Notes: a model not told the origin generated them from the letters alone. Shown: positions 1 through 7,589, counted from the first letter of the stretch. The stretch: 51,632 bases of DNA from Oscillospiraceae bacterium (GCA_017439425.1 JAFSJE010000019.1:1-51632); one strand, 5' to 3'. Program-made: numbers and translations.

Positions 1-681
1 AAGGTCACACCCGACGAGGGCTACAAGCTCGACGAGCTTACGGTGAAGGACGCAAGCGGCAAGGAAATCGAGCTTACGAAGAACGAGGACGGAACCTACT
101 CCTTCGTTCAGCCGAACGGAAAAGTCACGATCGAGGCGAAGTTTGCCAAGGAGGTCAAGTTTGCCGATGTTCCCGAGAACAGCTACTACGCAGACGCTGT
201 CGATTGGGCGGTCGAGCAGGGCATCACCAACGGCGTTGACGAGAACCACTTCGCACCCGACGCGACCTGCACAAGAGCGCAGGCAGTGACCTTCCTCTGG
301 AGAGCGCTCGGCTGCCCGGAGCCTACGGCAACCAAGTCTGAGTTTACTGACGTCACCGACGCTAACGCCTTCTACTACAAGGCAGTCCTTTGGGCAACTG
401 AGAACGGCGTAACAAATGGTATCGGCGACGGTTCCTTCGGAGTGAACGGAATTGTCAACCGCGCACAGATGGTGACCTTCATGGCTCGTGCGATGAACGG
501 CAAGGCAAATACTGCCGAGAGCTTCACCGACGTACCCGATGGAGCGTTCTACGCAGACGCAGCCGCGTGGGCGAAGGAGAACGAAGTATCCGCGGGCATC
601 GGCGAAGGTAAGTTCGGCGGCGAGATCGATTGCCTCCGCGCTCAGATCGTAACCATGCTCTACAGATATTTCGTGAAGTAA
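1..681 (+). CDS. SLH-domain surface protein, C-terminal part (5' end outside window)
   Basis: The reading frame is open from base 1, so the start lies upstream. About 50 residues of a beta-rich repeat of the kind found in large Gram-positive surface proteins (GYKLDELTVKD near the edge) are followed by three consecutive S-layer homology domains. Each begins with an F-x-DV motif (FADV, FTDV, FTDV) and carries an aromatic/WA..G.TNG pattern and a closing RAQ..T segment. SLH triplets bind pyruvylated secondary cell-wall polymer, so the protein is expected to be secreted and anchored non-covalently to the wall. The last SLH repeat ends at the stop codon, the usual C-terminal anchor arrangement. What the missing N-terminal part does cannot be said. 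Confidence 0.9.
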   Translation, partial: KVTPDEGYKLDELTVKDASGKEIELTKNEDGTYSFVQPNGKVTIEAKFAKEVKFADVPENSYYADAVDWAVEQGITNGVDENHFAPDATCTRAQAVTFLWRALGCPEPTATKSEFTDVTDANAFYYKAVLWATENGVTNGIGDGSFGVNGIVNRAQMVTFMARAMNGKANTAESFTDVPDGAFYADAAAWAKENEVSAGIGEGKFGGEIDCLRAQIVTMLYRYFVK

Positions 682-692
682 GTTAACACAAA

Positions 693-728
693 TCAAGTCT
701 CTCTTCCAAATTCGGAAGAGAGGCTTGA
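693..728. terminator. Stem-loop between SLH gene and tnpV
   Basis: A near-perfect hairpin (TCAAG.CTCTCTTCC, loop aaattc, GGAAGAGAG.CTTGA) lies between two converging genes. The following T-tract is poor, so it is called on position and stem quality; it could serve both strands. Confidence 0.55.
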
Positions 729-733
729 ATACT

Positions 734-1081
734 TTATGCGTAAATAAGTTCTGAAAAGATTACTTCTTCGACGCGCTCGCGGATTGCGTTGATTTTTGCA
801 ACCCACTCCAACTGATTTCTCGCCTTCAGCTCCTCGGTCACGCCCTCGCGAGCGGCATACTCTTTTATCAGCCGGTCGAACAACTCGTTTGCCTGCCTGT
901 CAACATCTTCGAGGTGCGCGTTGAGTTTACCGGTGAGAAACAGACCGGTGTAGATCGGATTCTTATATTTTCGCAGATATTCCCTTCTGCAATAGCCCCA
1001 GATGCCGATTCTGGGACTCTCCGGAGCTATGAGATCGGGGAGATAGTAGTCGCCGGAACGGTGAAATGAGATATTTTTCAT
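734..1081 (-). CDS. tnpV: TnpV family transposon-encoded protein
   Basis: This 115-aa protein has the TnpV family architecture: an N-terminal GDYYLPDL motif, a central Y..L..G.L..HL.D.D..A.EL block, and a C-terminal ..EGVTE.LKA.NQ..W...N.IR.R..E.. block ending in SELIYA. TnpV proteins occur on mobile elements of Clostridia, but no biochemical role is established as far as I know. It looks full length and is preceded by AAGGAGG at good spacing. No transposase, recombinase or excisionase is next to it, so it is either a leftover of a mobile element or a domesticated copy. It faces the SLH gene tail-to-tail. Confidence 0.85.
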   Translation of the reverse strand: MKNISFHRSGDYYLPDLIAPESPRIGIWGYCRREYLRKYKNPIYTGLFLTGKLNAHLEDVDRQANELFDRLIKEYAAREGVTEELKARNQLEWVAKINAIRERVEEVIFSELIYA

Positions 1082-1384
1082 GTCAGAGTGCCTCCTTATT
1101 TTGCATCAGATATTGACCACTTAACTGACCATGTAAAAGAAGAAAATATGTGGAAACATTGAATTGACAGGTACAAAAAAGTACTGATATTAGACAAAAA
1201 TAATCATTTTAGGCCATAAAAAGTTTGAAAAAGTTGCCATATATCAATTCAAATCCCTCCTTCCGCGCCAAATACACGGTTCGCCCAATCGGGCGGGCCG
1301 TGTATTTGCATATAGGGTCGTATTCATCGCCGGGAGGCGGCTATTTCGCATTTTTGAATAATTATCAATTTTGCGAAAAGGCTT
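1082..1384. other. Intergenic stretch with a promoter-like sequence and an inverted repeat, no gene
   Basis: No credible gene is seen in these 303 bases. A plus-strand promoter-like pair (TTGACA 1164-1169, 18-bp spacer, TATTAG 1188-1193) leads only to a TTG-started frame without a Shine-Dalgarno site. The second half holds the inverted repeat listed at 1270-1307 and a GC-rich segment (CGCCGGGAGGCGGC near 1330). Confidence 0.5.
1270..1307. repeat. 38-bp inverted repeat (possible dispersed palindrome)
   Basis: AAATACACGG and CGCCC face GGGCG and CCGTGTATTT around a 4-nt loop, giving a long stem with a small internal mismatch. It is followed by neither a gene nor a good T-run for the plus strand, though it could terminate transcripts leaving the ZIP gene on the minus strand. 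Confidence 0.6.
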
Positions 1385-2164
1385 TCAACCCAGCGCTACG
1401 TCGAGCGCCATCATCACCGTAAAGCCGAGCGAAAACATTATCGCGGGGATGTCCGAATGTCTGCCCTCACTCATCTCGGGGATAAGCTCCTCAACGACGA
1501 CGTAGATCATCGCGCCGGCGGCAAATGACAAAAGATACGGCAGAGCGGCGGTCACAAAGCTCGCGGCGAGAATCGTCAGTACCGCACCGATAGGCTCGAC
1601 GACGCCGGATAGGATACCGTATAGAAAGCTCTTGCCCTTTGAAACGCCCTCGGCGTGGAGCGGCATGGAGATTATCGCGCCCTCGGGGAAGTTCTGAATC
1701 GCAATACCAAGACTGAGCGCCAGAGCCGCTGCCGCGGTCACGTCGCCGCCGGAGAGCCGCGCCGCGTAGATCACTCCGACCGCCATGCCCTCGGGCAGAT
1801 TGTGAAGCACTACCGCAAGCACAAGCATCGTAGTCTTCTGAAGGCTCGTTTTCGGGCCCTCCGCCTCGTGACCCGCAAAATGCAGGTGCGGTATGACCTT
1901 GTCGAGAATCAGCAGAAACAGCACGCCAACCCAGAAGCCGACAACCGCCGGCACAAACGCCCAGCGACCCATCGCCTCAGAGCCGTCCATCGCCGGGATC
2001 AGCAGGCTCCATATGCTCGCCGCTACCATAACACCCGCGGCAAAGCCGTTCAGCGCGCGGCGCACCATCCCCGACAGCGACGAACGCATAACAAGCACGC
2101 ACGCCGCGCCCAATGACGTGCCTATGAAGGGTATAAGCACGCCCTCTATTACTTCATAAGTCAT
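1385..2164 (-). CDS. ZIP family divalent metal transporter
   Basis: The 259-aa membrane protein belongs to the ZIP (ZupT/GufA-like) family, which moves divalent metals (Zn, Mn, Fe) into the cytoplasm. About eight hydrophobic segments are visible. The two transmembrane metal-site signatures are HNLPEGMAVG and QNFPEGAIIS, and the latter carries Q where many relatives have H. A histidine-containing loop (HLHFAGHEAEG) precedes the fourth segment, as usual. The start is placed at MTYEV because AAGGAG lies 8 nt upstream; an in-frame upstream ATG would overlap that site. The promoter region contains a dyad at 2211-2228 that recurs near the ferredoxin gene, suggesting metal-dependent control. Metal specificity cannot be read from sequence. 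Confidence 0.9.
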   Translation of the reverse strand: MTYEVIEGVLIPFIGTSLGAACVLVMRSSLSGMVRRALNGFAAGVMVAASIWSLLIPAMDGSEAMGRWAFVPAVVGFWVGVLFLLILDKVIPHLHFAGHEAEGPKTSLQKTTMLVLAVVLHNLPEGMAVGVIYAARLSGGDVTAAAALALSLGIAIQNFPEGAIISMPLHAEGVSKGKSFLYGILSGVVEPIGAVLTILAASFVTAALPYLLSFAAGAMIYVVVEELIPEMSEGRHSDIPAIMFSLGFTVMMALDVALG

Positions 2165-2193
2165 TTTTATCACTCCTTGCATTCGTTCAGTTT

Positions 2194-2228
2194 ATTATAT
2201 GCAGAAATGTAGTTAGAGATAACTAACC
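2194..2228 (-). promoter_or_regulatory. ZIP transporter promoter with overlapping 18-bp dyad operator
   Basis: On the minus strand a perfect TATAAT (+ strand 2194-2199) lies 30 bases before the start codon. The weak -35 region 17 bp upstream (TTATCT) falls inside the dyad 2211-2228, which reads AGTTAGAGATAACTAACC on the + strand. A protein bound there would block RNA polymerase. The same 18-mer, 16 of 18 identical, is present at 31411-31428. The half-site pattern TTAG...CTAA resembles operators of DtxR/MntR-type metal regulators; that link is inference. Confidence 0.55.
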
Positions 2229-2335
2229 ATATTGTAGCACATACTCTACAGTTTTCAAGGGAAAAATAAAATTTCCAATCTCTTGCACCGGAATGAGTGA
2301 CAAGCACATTGCCGAAATAAGATATTGAAACAATA

Positions 2336-2360
2336 CCCCCCTGCACGGAAGTGCAGGGGG
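2336..2360 (-). terminator. Hairpin terminator of the merR-like gene
   Basis: CCCCCTGCAC and GTGCAGGGGG form a perfect 10-bp GC-rich stem with a 4-nt loop, starting a few bases after the MerR/TipAS stop codon. The T-tract is short, so efficiency is uncertain. Confidence 0.65.
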
Positions 2361-2364
2361 TAGA

Positions 2365-3093
2365 TTATTTTGCACAGAATGTCGCGATGGCCTCGCTGAT
2401 AAAGGCGGCGGTGCCGTCGGCGTGTCTGTCGATGTTGCTTCGGAAGCGCTCATCCGCGACGTACATCTGACCGAGACCGGACAGTATTTCGTCGGTGCAG
2501 CGGTAATAGTTTTCGGTGATGTAGCTTTGAAGCTCCTTCACAAGCGCCTGCGCCGCGGCGGAATCCGGCGCTTCCTCACGCTTCATGCAGAGAGAAAACT
2601 CTCCCATAATGCGGTCAAGTCCCTCGGCAAGCTCGTTCCATTTTTCGCCGGAATAGGATTTTGTCTTTTCCTCGTGCTCCTTATATGCGGCGGTCGCGCC
2701 CCATTTTGCCTTCGCCTCGGACTTGTAGGCGTCCAATTCGCTCTTATCAAATGCTTTCATAACGTTTTCTCCTTTCACGGCGCCGTCGATGGCGGAAATC
2801 AGCCGCTCAAGACGCTCCTTTTTGAGCGTGAGAAGCTGCTTTTGCTCGCTGAGCGCCTTCGCTTTATCGTAGTTCGGAGATGACAGCAGCGCTGCGATGC
2901 TCTTCAAGGAAAAGTCAAGCTCACGGTAGAAGAGAATTTCCTGCATACGTATAAGCGAGTTCTCGTCATAATACCGATAGCCCGTCGCGTGGTCGACCTC
3001 CGCGGGGGCGAGCAGACCTATTTCGTCGTAATAGTGCAGCGTTCGCACGCTTACGCCGGTGAAATCGGCAAATTCCCTGACCTGCATTTTCAA
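2365..3093 (-). CDS. MerR family transcriptional regulator with TipAS effector domain
   Basis: The N-terminal ~70 residues are a MerR winged-helix domain (REFADFTGVSVRTLHYYDEIGLL, then TGYRYYDE). A coiled-coil linker and a TipAS-like domain follow from about residue 110 (YKEHEEKTKSYSGEKWNELA, C-terminal ADERFRSNIDRHADGTAAFI). TipAS domains bind thiopeptide-type or other hydrophobic ligands in characterised relatives; the ligand here is unknown. I place the start at a TTG 6 nt after GAGGTG; the ATG two codons later is the alternative. Starts further upstream overlap the promoter and are excluded. The promoter has the 19-bp spacer typical of MerR control, so autoregulation is likely. No separate target gene lies downstream. 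Confidence 0.88.
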   Translation of the reverse strand: MKMQVREFADFTGVSVRTLHYYDEIGLLAPAEVDHATGYRYYDENSLIRMQEILFYRELDFSLKSIAALLSSPNYDKAKALSEQKQLLTLKKERLERLISAIDGAVKGENVMKAFDKSELDAYKSEAKAKWGATAAYKEHEEKTKSYSGEKWNELAEGLDRIMGEFSLCMKREEAPDSAAAQALVKELQSYITENYYRCTDEILSGLGQMYVADERFRSNIDRHADGTAAFISEAIATFCAK

Positions 3094-3113
3094 GCTTATC
3101 ACCTCACAACAAG

Positions 3114-3144
3114 AGAATACACTATGACGGAGCGTGAGAGTCAA
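3114..3144 (-). promoter_or_regulatory. MerR-type promoter with 19-bp spacer and operator dyad
   Basis: On the minus strand TTGACT (+ 3139-3144) and TATTCT (+ 3114-3119) are separated by exactly 19 bp, the over-long spacer that MerR proteins correct by DNA distortion. A dyad CTATGACG-gag-CGTGAGAG (+ 3122-3140; 6 of 8 arm positions symmetric) fills the spacer and touches the -35 element. The regulator gene begins about 20 bases downstream. Confidence 0.8.
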
Positions 3145-3193
3145 GAGGTTATTTGAAAAAATACGCGTTAACAGCGCGATAAAGCGTTACTTG

Positions 3194-3724
3194 TCAGTTA
3201 CAGATAGCGATCCAGTAGCGCTGCTCGATTTCACCGTCTGAATTGATGAATTCGTTTTCAAGGATCCCACCGTTTTTGATTATGGACTTGGCTGAGCCGA
3301 TATTATCCTTATCGCAGGTCATCAGCACTCTATCTATGCCCAGCTTTCTGCATTCGATCAATGCCAGCCGGATCATTTCCGTGGCATAGCCTTTTCTGCG
3401 CTCGCTCGGGCGGATCCCGTCCCCGATATGCCCGCCTTCCTTTCGCAGATCATCGTTCAGGTAATGACGGATATTTACCGCGCCGAGAAGCCTGTCCCGT
3501 TCCGTATCCAGAAGAAAAAATACGGAGTCCGGCACCTTACCGCCCGACTCTTCTTTCACTTCAAGGTTCTTGAGATAATAATCGAAGTCATGGTAATCGT
3601 TTTTGAATATAGCCCATGGAGAGTGGTTTGTGTGATTGAGCGCCTGGTCGGCTCTCCATTCGTCGATCATTTCTCCCAGCTGCTTCTCGTAAGCTTTTGT
3701 GAGCTTTATCAGCTTAAGACTCAT
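3194..3724 (-). CDS. GNAT family N-acetyltransferase
   Basis: This 176-aa protein has a complete GNAT fold: a central beta strand (LLGAVNIRHYLN), the acetyl-CoA loop motif RPSERRKGYATEMI around residues 107-120, and the closing strand/helix (LMTCDKDNIGSAKSIIKNGG). The end (EFINSDGEIEQRYWIAI) is typical of the small-molecule or RimJ/L-like subgroup. The substrate is unknown. It stands alone upstream of the MerR promoter, with a weak GAGTG ribosome site nine bases before ATG. Base composition is visibly lower in GC than the neighbouring housekeeping genes, which may indicate more recent acquisition. Confidence 0.85.
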   Translation of the reverse strand: MSLKLIKLTKAYEKQLGEMIDEWRADQALNHTNHSPWAIFKNDYHDFDYYLKNLEVKEESGGKVPDSVFFLLDTERDRLLGAVNIRHYLNDDLRKEGGHIGDGIRPSERRKGYATEMIRLALIECRKLGIDRVLMTCDKDNIGSAKSIIKNGGILENEFINSDGEIEQRYWIAICN

Positions 3725-3775
3725 CAGGTATCACTCTTTCTAATTCAGGGTGTTAAGTTTAAAACACAGAATTTT

Positions 3776-3814
3776 AAAAAGCGTCTTTTGCCTATATGAC
3801 AAAAGACGCTTTTT
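3776..3814 (-). terminator. Bidirectional terminator downstream of tRNA-Leu
   Basis: A perfect 14-bp stem (AAAAGCGTCTTTTG / CAAAAGACGCTTTT) with a 9-nt loop directly abuts the encoded CCA end of the tRNA. On the minus strand it ends in a T-tract, fitting termination of the tRNA transcript. Confidence 0.88.
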
Positions 3815-3898
3815 GGTGCCGGTGGCCGGACTCGAACCGGCACGCCTCGCGGCACTTGATTTTGAGTCAAGCACGTCTACCGATTCCATCACACCGGC
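3814..3898 (-). tRNA. tRNA-Leu (anticodon CAA)
   Basis: On the minus strand an 85-nt class II tRNA can be folded. The acceptor stem is GCCGGTG/CACCGGC, and a D-arm with GG is present. The anticodon stem CTTGA/TCAAG has a 7-nt loop CTCAAAA giving CAA, which decodes TTG. A long variable arm (GCCGCGAGGC) and a TTCGAGTC T-loop follow. The CCA end is encoded. It has its own promoter upstream and an intrinsic terminator directly downstream, so it is a monocistronic tRNA gene. Confidence 0.97.
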
Positions 3899-3910
3899 AC
3901 GCTACAGAGT

Positions 3911-3939
3911 ATTATACACGAAAGAGGAAAGGGTTGCAA
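3911..3939 (-). promoter_or_regulatory. Promoter of tRNA-Leu
   Basis: On the minus strand TTGCAA (+ 3934-3939) and TATAAT (+ 3911-3916) are separated by 17 bp. The tRNA begins 12 bases after the -10 element. Confidence 0.85.
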
Positions 3940-3950
3940 GCCTTTTTTTC

Positions 3951-3979
3951 TTTACATTTCATGGCTCTTGTGGTAGAAT
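3951..3979 (+). promoter_or_regulatory. Promoter of the lipoprotein/two-component operon
   Basis: TTTACA (3951-3956) and TAGAAT (3974-3979) are spaced by 17 bp, about 55 bases before the TTG start of the lipoprotein gene. It diverges from the tRNA promoter. Confidence 0.6.
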
Positions 3980-4033
3980 TATAATGTTATACTATGCTAA
4001 GTGTGTGCATTTTTCCGGAAGGGAGGCGATGGG

Positions 4034-5359
4034 TTGAAAAAGCTTAAAATATTGGCGCTCGCGGCGCTGTGCGCGCTCATGTGCGGCTGCTCTGCTATGA
4101 CGGCGGAGGATTTTTATTCGCTGCCGCAGCTCTCCTCAAACTATATCGCGCTCCAGAGCGAGATAAACGCGCTTATGAGCGGCGGCGCAGAGTACGCCTC
4201 TCCATCCTCCGGGCAGAACCGACAGGCGGTGCAGCTTGAGGATCTCAACGGCGACGGGAAAACCGAAGCGATAGTTTTTACCTCCGTGCGCGGCGACGCA
4301 AAGCCGCTGAAGATACACATATTTGAGGATGGCGGCGATAAATTCACAGAAGTTGCGAAAATCGAGGGCGAGGGCACCGGAATAGAATCCGTCAGCTACC
4401 TCGATATGGATATGGACGGCTCGAAGGAGATCGCGGTAGGCTGGAGGATAGCCTCCGGAATGAATATCCTCTCGGTATACTCCATGAAGGACTACTCCGA
4501 GCAAAATATTTTCAGCACCGACTACACTAAATACTCCGCCTACGATCTCGACGGAGACGGCGCAGACGAGATAGCCGTTCTTCACGCGGGCGCGCCCGAT
4601 GGCGGCGGAAGCGCGGAGTTGTTCCGGGTGTCCGGCGGGGCGGTCAGAGCCGAGAGCTGCGCGCTGAGCGACGAGATTCGCACGATAGAGCGCGTGAGAA
4701 CGACCGTGCTTGAGGATAACGCTCCGGCGATAATCGTTGAGAGCAGAACGGACGGAGGCGGACTTGTGACCGATATCCTCGCCAGCGGCGAGAGCGGCTT
4801 AAGAAACCTCGCGATAGACGCGCTGAACCGCGAATCCTCGACGCTGAGACCGCTTCAGATATGGAGCCGCGACCTCGACGGCGACGGAGTTATCGAGGTT
4901 CCGCAGCTTGAGGCGCTGCCGTATCAGTCGGAGGCGGCGAGCATATACTACCTCACGCGCTGGTACCATTACGACGCCTCGGGTTACCGCACCTGCGTGG
5001 CTTCGACCTATATGAATAACGACGATTCGTGGTATCTCACGATACCGGAGGCGTGGTGCGATATAATCACGGTGCGTGACCAGGCGGTTACGAGCGGCGA
5101 GAGGGCGGTCATACTGAGCGTTGTCGGCGAGGATGGCGAGTCGACGGACTTCCTTGTTATCTACACCGTCACGGGCGACAACCGCGAGGAGCGCGCCTCG
5201 GCGGGAAGGCGCTTCATACTTCGCCACGAGGAGGACAGAATCTACGCCGCGGCAATACTGCCGGCGGCTGAGAACGGACTTCCGATAAGAATTGACCGCG
5301 ATACCGTTCGCGAGAGCTTCAACATACTTTACTCAGAATGGATAACGGGTGAGGGCTGA
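4034..5359 (+). CDS. Lipoprotein with calcium-binding-type (FG-GAP/DxDGDG) repeats
   Basis: I start this 441-aa protein at a TTG seven bases after GGGAGG; it then begins LKKLKILALAALCALMCGC, a lipoprotein signal peptide with the modified Cys near residue 19. The lipobox is slightly unusual (M-C-G-C). The mature part contains repeated DxDxDG blocks (DLNGDGKTEAIV, LDMDMDGSKEIAV, YDLDGDGADEIAVL, RDLDGDGVIEVPQL), each followed by a hydrophobic strand, as in FG-GAP/VCBS propeller repeats that bind calcium. It ends two bases before the response-regulator gene and is likely co-transcribed with it and the kinase. It may act as an extracellular accessory sensor; that role is inferred from position only. 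Confidence 0.8.
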   Translation: MKKLKILALAALCALMCGCSAMTAEDFYSLPQLSSNYIALQSEINALMSGGAEYASPSSGQNRQAVQLEDLNGDGKTEAIVFTSVRGDAKPLKIHIFEDGGDKFTEVAKIEGEGTGIESVSYLDMDMDGSKEIAVGWRIASGMNILSVYSMKDYSEQNIFSTDYTKYSAYDLDGDGADEIAVLHAGAPDGGGSAELFRVSGGAVRAESCALSDEIRTIERVRTTVLEDNAPAIIVESRTDGGGLVTDILASGESGLRNLAIDALNRESSTLRPLQIWSRDLDGDGVIEVPQLEALPYQSEAASIYYLTRWYHYDASGYRTCVASTYMNNDDSWYLTIPEAWCDIITVRDQAVTSGERAVILSVVGEDGESTDFLVIYTVTGDNREERASAGRRFILRHEEDRIYAAAILPAAENGLPIRIDRDTVRESFNILYSEWITGEG

Positions 5360-5361
5360 GA

Positions 5362-6051
5362 ATGAAAAAGATACTTGTACTTGAGGACGAGCAGTCCATC
5401 CGCAGCTTTGTGGTCATCAACCTGAAGCGCAGCGGATATGAGCCGATAGAGGCGGCGACCGGCGCCGAGGCGCTGCAAAAAATGAAGGAAAACCCCGATA
5501 TCAAGGTGGCGCTTCTCGATATCATGCTGCCGGATATCGACGGCTTTGAGGTTTGCCGCCAGATAAGGGCGACAAACAGCAGAATGGGAATAATAATGCT
5601 CACCGCGCGCACGCAGGAGATGGACAAGGTCACCGGTCTTATGACCGGCGCCGACGATTACGTTACGAAGCCCTTCTCTCCGGCGGAGCTTACCGCGCGC
5701 GTTGACGCGCTTATCCGCAGGGTGGGTGACGGCGAGGAGGAAGTACCGAAGGACGAGCTCGTGCAGGGCCCGTTCCACCTCAATACCCACTCGCGCACGC
5801 TTGAGAAAAACGGCGAGAAGGTAAAGCTCACGCAGGTCGAGTACTCCATAATGAAGCTGTTTATGGATAACCCCGGCAGGGCGCTGAGCCGCGAGGACAT
5901 ATTAAATAGCGTATGGGGGCGCGACTACTTCGGCGAGCTTAAAATCGTAGACGTCAATATCCGCCGCCTCAGAATAAAGATCGAGGACGACCCCACAAAC
6001 CCGAGTTATATAAATACGGTCTGGGGCTACGGATATAAGTGGGGAATATAG
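5362..6051 (+). CDS. OmpR/PhoB-family response regulator
   Basis: The receiver domain (residues ~1-118) has the acidic pair E8-D9, the phosphoacceptor D53 in LLDIMLPDIDG, the T of LTAR and the K of VTKPF. The C-terminal winged-helix DNA-binding domain (~130-226) shows LTQVEYSIMKLFMDNPG and the end block VDVNIRRLRIKIEDDP..INTVWGYGYKW. It is full length (229 aa). GAGGG precedes the ATG. It forms a two-component system with the histidine kinase downstream. Targets are unknown, though the co-transcribed lipoprotein gene is a natural candidate. Confidence 0.96.
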   Translation: MKKILVLEDEQSIRSFVVINLKRSGYEPIEAATGAEALQKMKENPDIKVALLDIMLPDIDGFEVCRQIRATNSRMGIIMLTARTQEMDKVTGLMTGADDYVTKPFSPAELTARVDALIRRVGDGEEEVPKDELVQGPFHLNTHSRTLEKNGEKVKLTQVEYSIMKLFMDNPGRALSREDILNSVWGRDYFGELKIVDVNIRRLRIKIEDDPTNPSYINTVWGYGYKWGI

Positions 6052-6076
6052 CGCTTTGCTTTCCGAAAAATGCAAG

Positions 6077-6116
6077 CGGATTGCCGCGGCAGTGTGAGCA
6101 CTGCCTCGCAATGACA
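6077..6116. repeat. REP-like palindrome inside the two-component operon
   Basis: A nested stem-loop of 40 bases: outer arms ATTGC/GCAAT and inner arms GGCAGTG/CACTGCC around TGAG. The pattern GGATTGCC...CACTGCC...GCAATGAC resembles dispersed palindromic repeats I associate with gut Clostridia; copy number needs the genome. It occupies most of the 90-base gap between regulator and kinase genes. Confidence 0.6.
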
Positions 6117-6141
6117 TAACTATGGCTAAGGAGGTGACACA

Positions 6142-7575
6142 GTGAGCGAAAACAGAATAGCGATGCCGCAGATAAAGGGACTGCGCCGCAGGTGGTTTAT
6201 CTCCACTCTCGCGGTCATCGCCCTCATCGTTGTGCTTACGGTCACTCTCTTTGCCGTTACGACGATAACCAACAACACGGCGACGGTGCGCGAGGGACTG
6301 ATCATCAAGGCGACGACCACGGCTGACTTCTTCGCAAGCTATGTCACGCGCACGTATTCCGAGTATTACGACTCCGCGTACCTCTACATCGAGTCCTTTG
6401 ACGACGCAGCGAAGCTCGATTTGCAGTTCATAGATACAACGGGCAGGATACTGCTCTCGAGCTATTCCATGACAGCCGGACAGACTCCCGGCACGTCCGA
6501 CATCGGCGACGCACTCAACTCCGGGCGTGTTTCGAGCTGGGTCGGCGTGAACGAGGGCACCGGAGAGCGAATTATGGCGGTCTCCGCACCGCTCCGCTAC
6601 TCCGACGGCGCCGTTATCGGCGTCATGCGCTACGTCACGAGCCTGCGGCTTGTGGACAGGCAGAACGTTGTCGGCATTCTCACAGCGGTCGGCATCGGGC
6701 TTGCGGTGATACTTCTCGTTATCTTCATAAATTTGGTGTTCCTCTCGTCGGTGGTAGAGCCGATGCAGGAGATAACCGCCGTCGCCCAGCGAATTTCCGA
6801 GGGCAGCTACGGCACGCAGATAACAAAAAAGTACGAGGACGAGATCGGCGAGCTTGCCGACGTTCTTAACGATATGTCTCTGAAGCTCTCGAGAGCCGAG
6901 AGGGCGCAGACCGAGTTCATCTCCTCGATCTCACACGAGCTGAGAACGCCGCTCACGGCGATAACCGGCTGGGGCGAAACCCTCGCCTTCGACGAGGGGC
7001 TCAACGAGGATCAGAAGCGCGGGGTCGGCATAATAATCGCAGAGTCGCGCCGCCTTACGAAGATGGTCGAGGAGCTGCTGGAGTTCACGAGGATGCAGGA
7101 CGGGCGCTTTACCCTGAGCTGCGAGCCGATGGACGTCGGCGCAGAGCTGGAGGACAGCATCTTCGCCTACAAGGAGATACTTAAGGACGACGGTATGGAG
7201 CTTGACTACGACCCCTCCGACGCGGAGCTGCCGATGATAAACGGCGACGCCGGAAGGCTCAGGCAGGTTTTCTTCAACATCTTCGATAACGCCGCGAAGT
7301 ATGCTGCCGAGGGCAAAAAGCTCTACGTCGGCACCCGCACGCTTGACGGCGAGGTTATAATCAACATCCGCGACTTCGGCCCCGGAATACCGGAGGACGA
7401 GCTCGACAAGGTCAAGATGAAGTTCTACAAGGGCTCGTCGAAGAAGCGCGGCAGCGGCATAGGACTTGCCGTCTGCGATGAAATCATAAGATACCACGGC
7501 GGCTCGCTTACGCTCTCGAATGCTGAGGGCGGCGGAACGCTCGTGCAAATTAAGCTGCCGGGTATGGCAGAATAG
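6142..7575 (+). CDS. Membrane sensor histidine kinase (HAMP-HisKA-HATPase)
   Basis: This 477-aa kinase has a first transmembrane segment near residues 19-42, an extracytoplasmic sensor region with a PAS-like look to about 175, and a second segment near 178-202. HAMP follows, then HisKA with phosphoacceptor H265 (SSISHELRTPLTAI). The ATPase domain has N box NIFDNAAKY, G1 DFGPGIP and G2 GSGIGLAVC. The start is a GTG seven bases after AGGAGG. It pairs with the regulator upstream. The extracytoplasmic region does not reveal a ligand. Confidence 0.95.
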   Translation: MSENRIAMPQIKGLRRRWFISTLAVIALIVVLTVTLFAVTTITNNTATVREGLIIKATTTADFFASYVTRTYSEYYDSAYLYIESFDDAAKLDLQFIDTTGRILLSSYSMTAGQTPGTSDIGDALNSGRVSSWVGVNEGTGERIMAVSAPLRYSDGAVIGVMRYVTSLRLVDRQNVVGILTAVGIGLAVILLVIFINLVFLSSVVEPMQEITAVAQRISEGSYGTQITKKYEDEIGELADVLNDMSLKLSRAERAQTEFISSISHELRTPLTAITGWGETLAFDEGLNEDQKRGVGIIIAESRRLTKMVEELLEFTRMQDGRFTLSCEPMDVGAELEDSIFAYKEILKDDGMELDYDPSDAELPMINGDAGRLRQVFFNIFDNAAKYAAEGKKLYVGTRTLDGEVIINIRDFGPGIPEDELDKVKMKFYKGSSKKRGSGIGLAVCDEIIRYHGGSLTLSNAEGGGTLVQIKLPGMAE

Positions 7576-7589
7576 AAGGAAGATAGAAA

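Noticed and set aside
1225-1422. 65-codon frame downstream of a promoter-like sequence
   Set aside because: TTG start without a ribosome site; it reads through an inverted repeat and into the ZIP gene.
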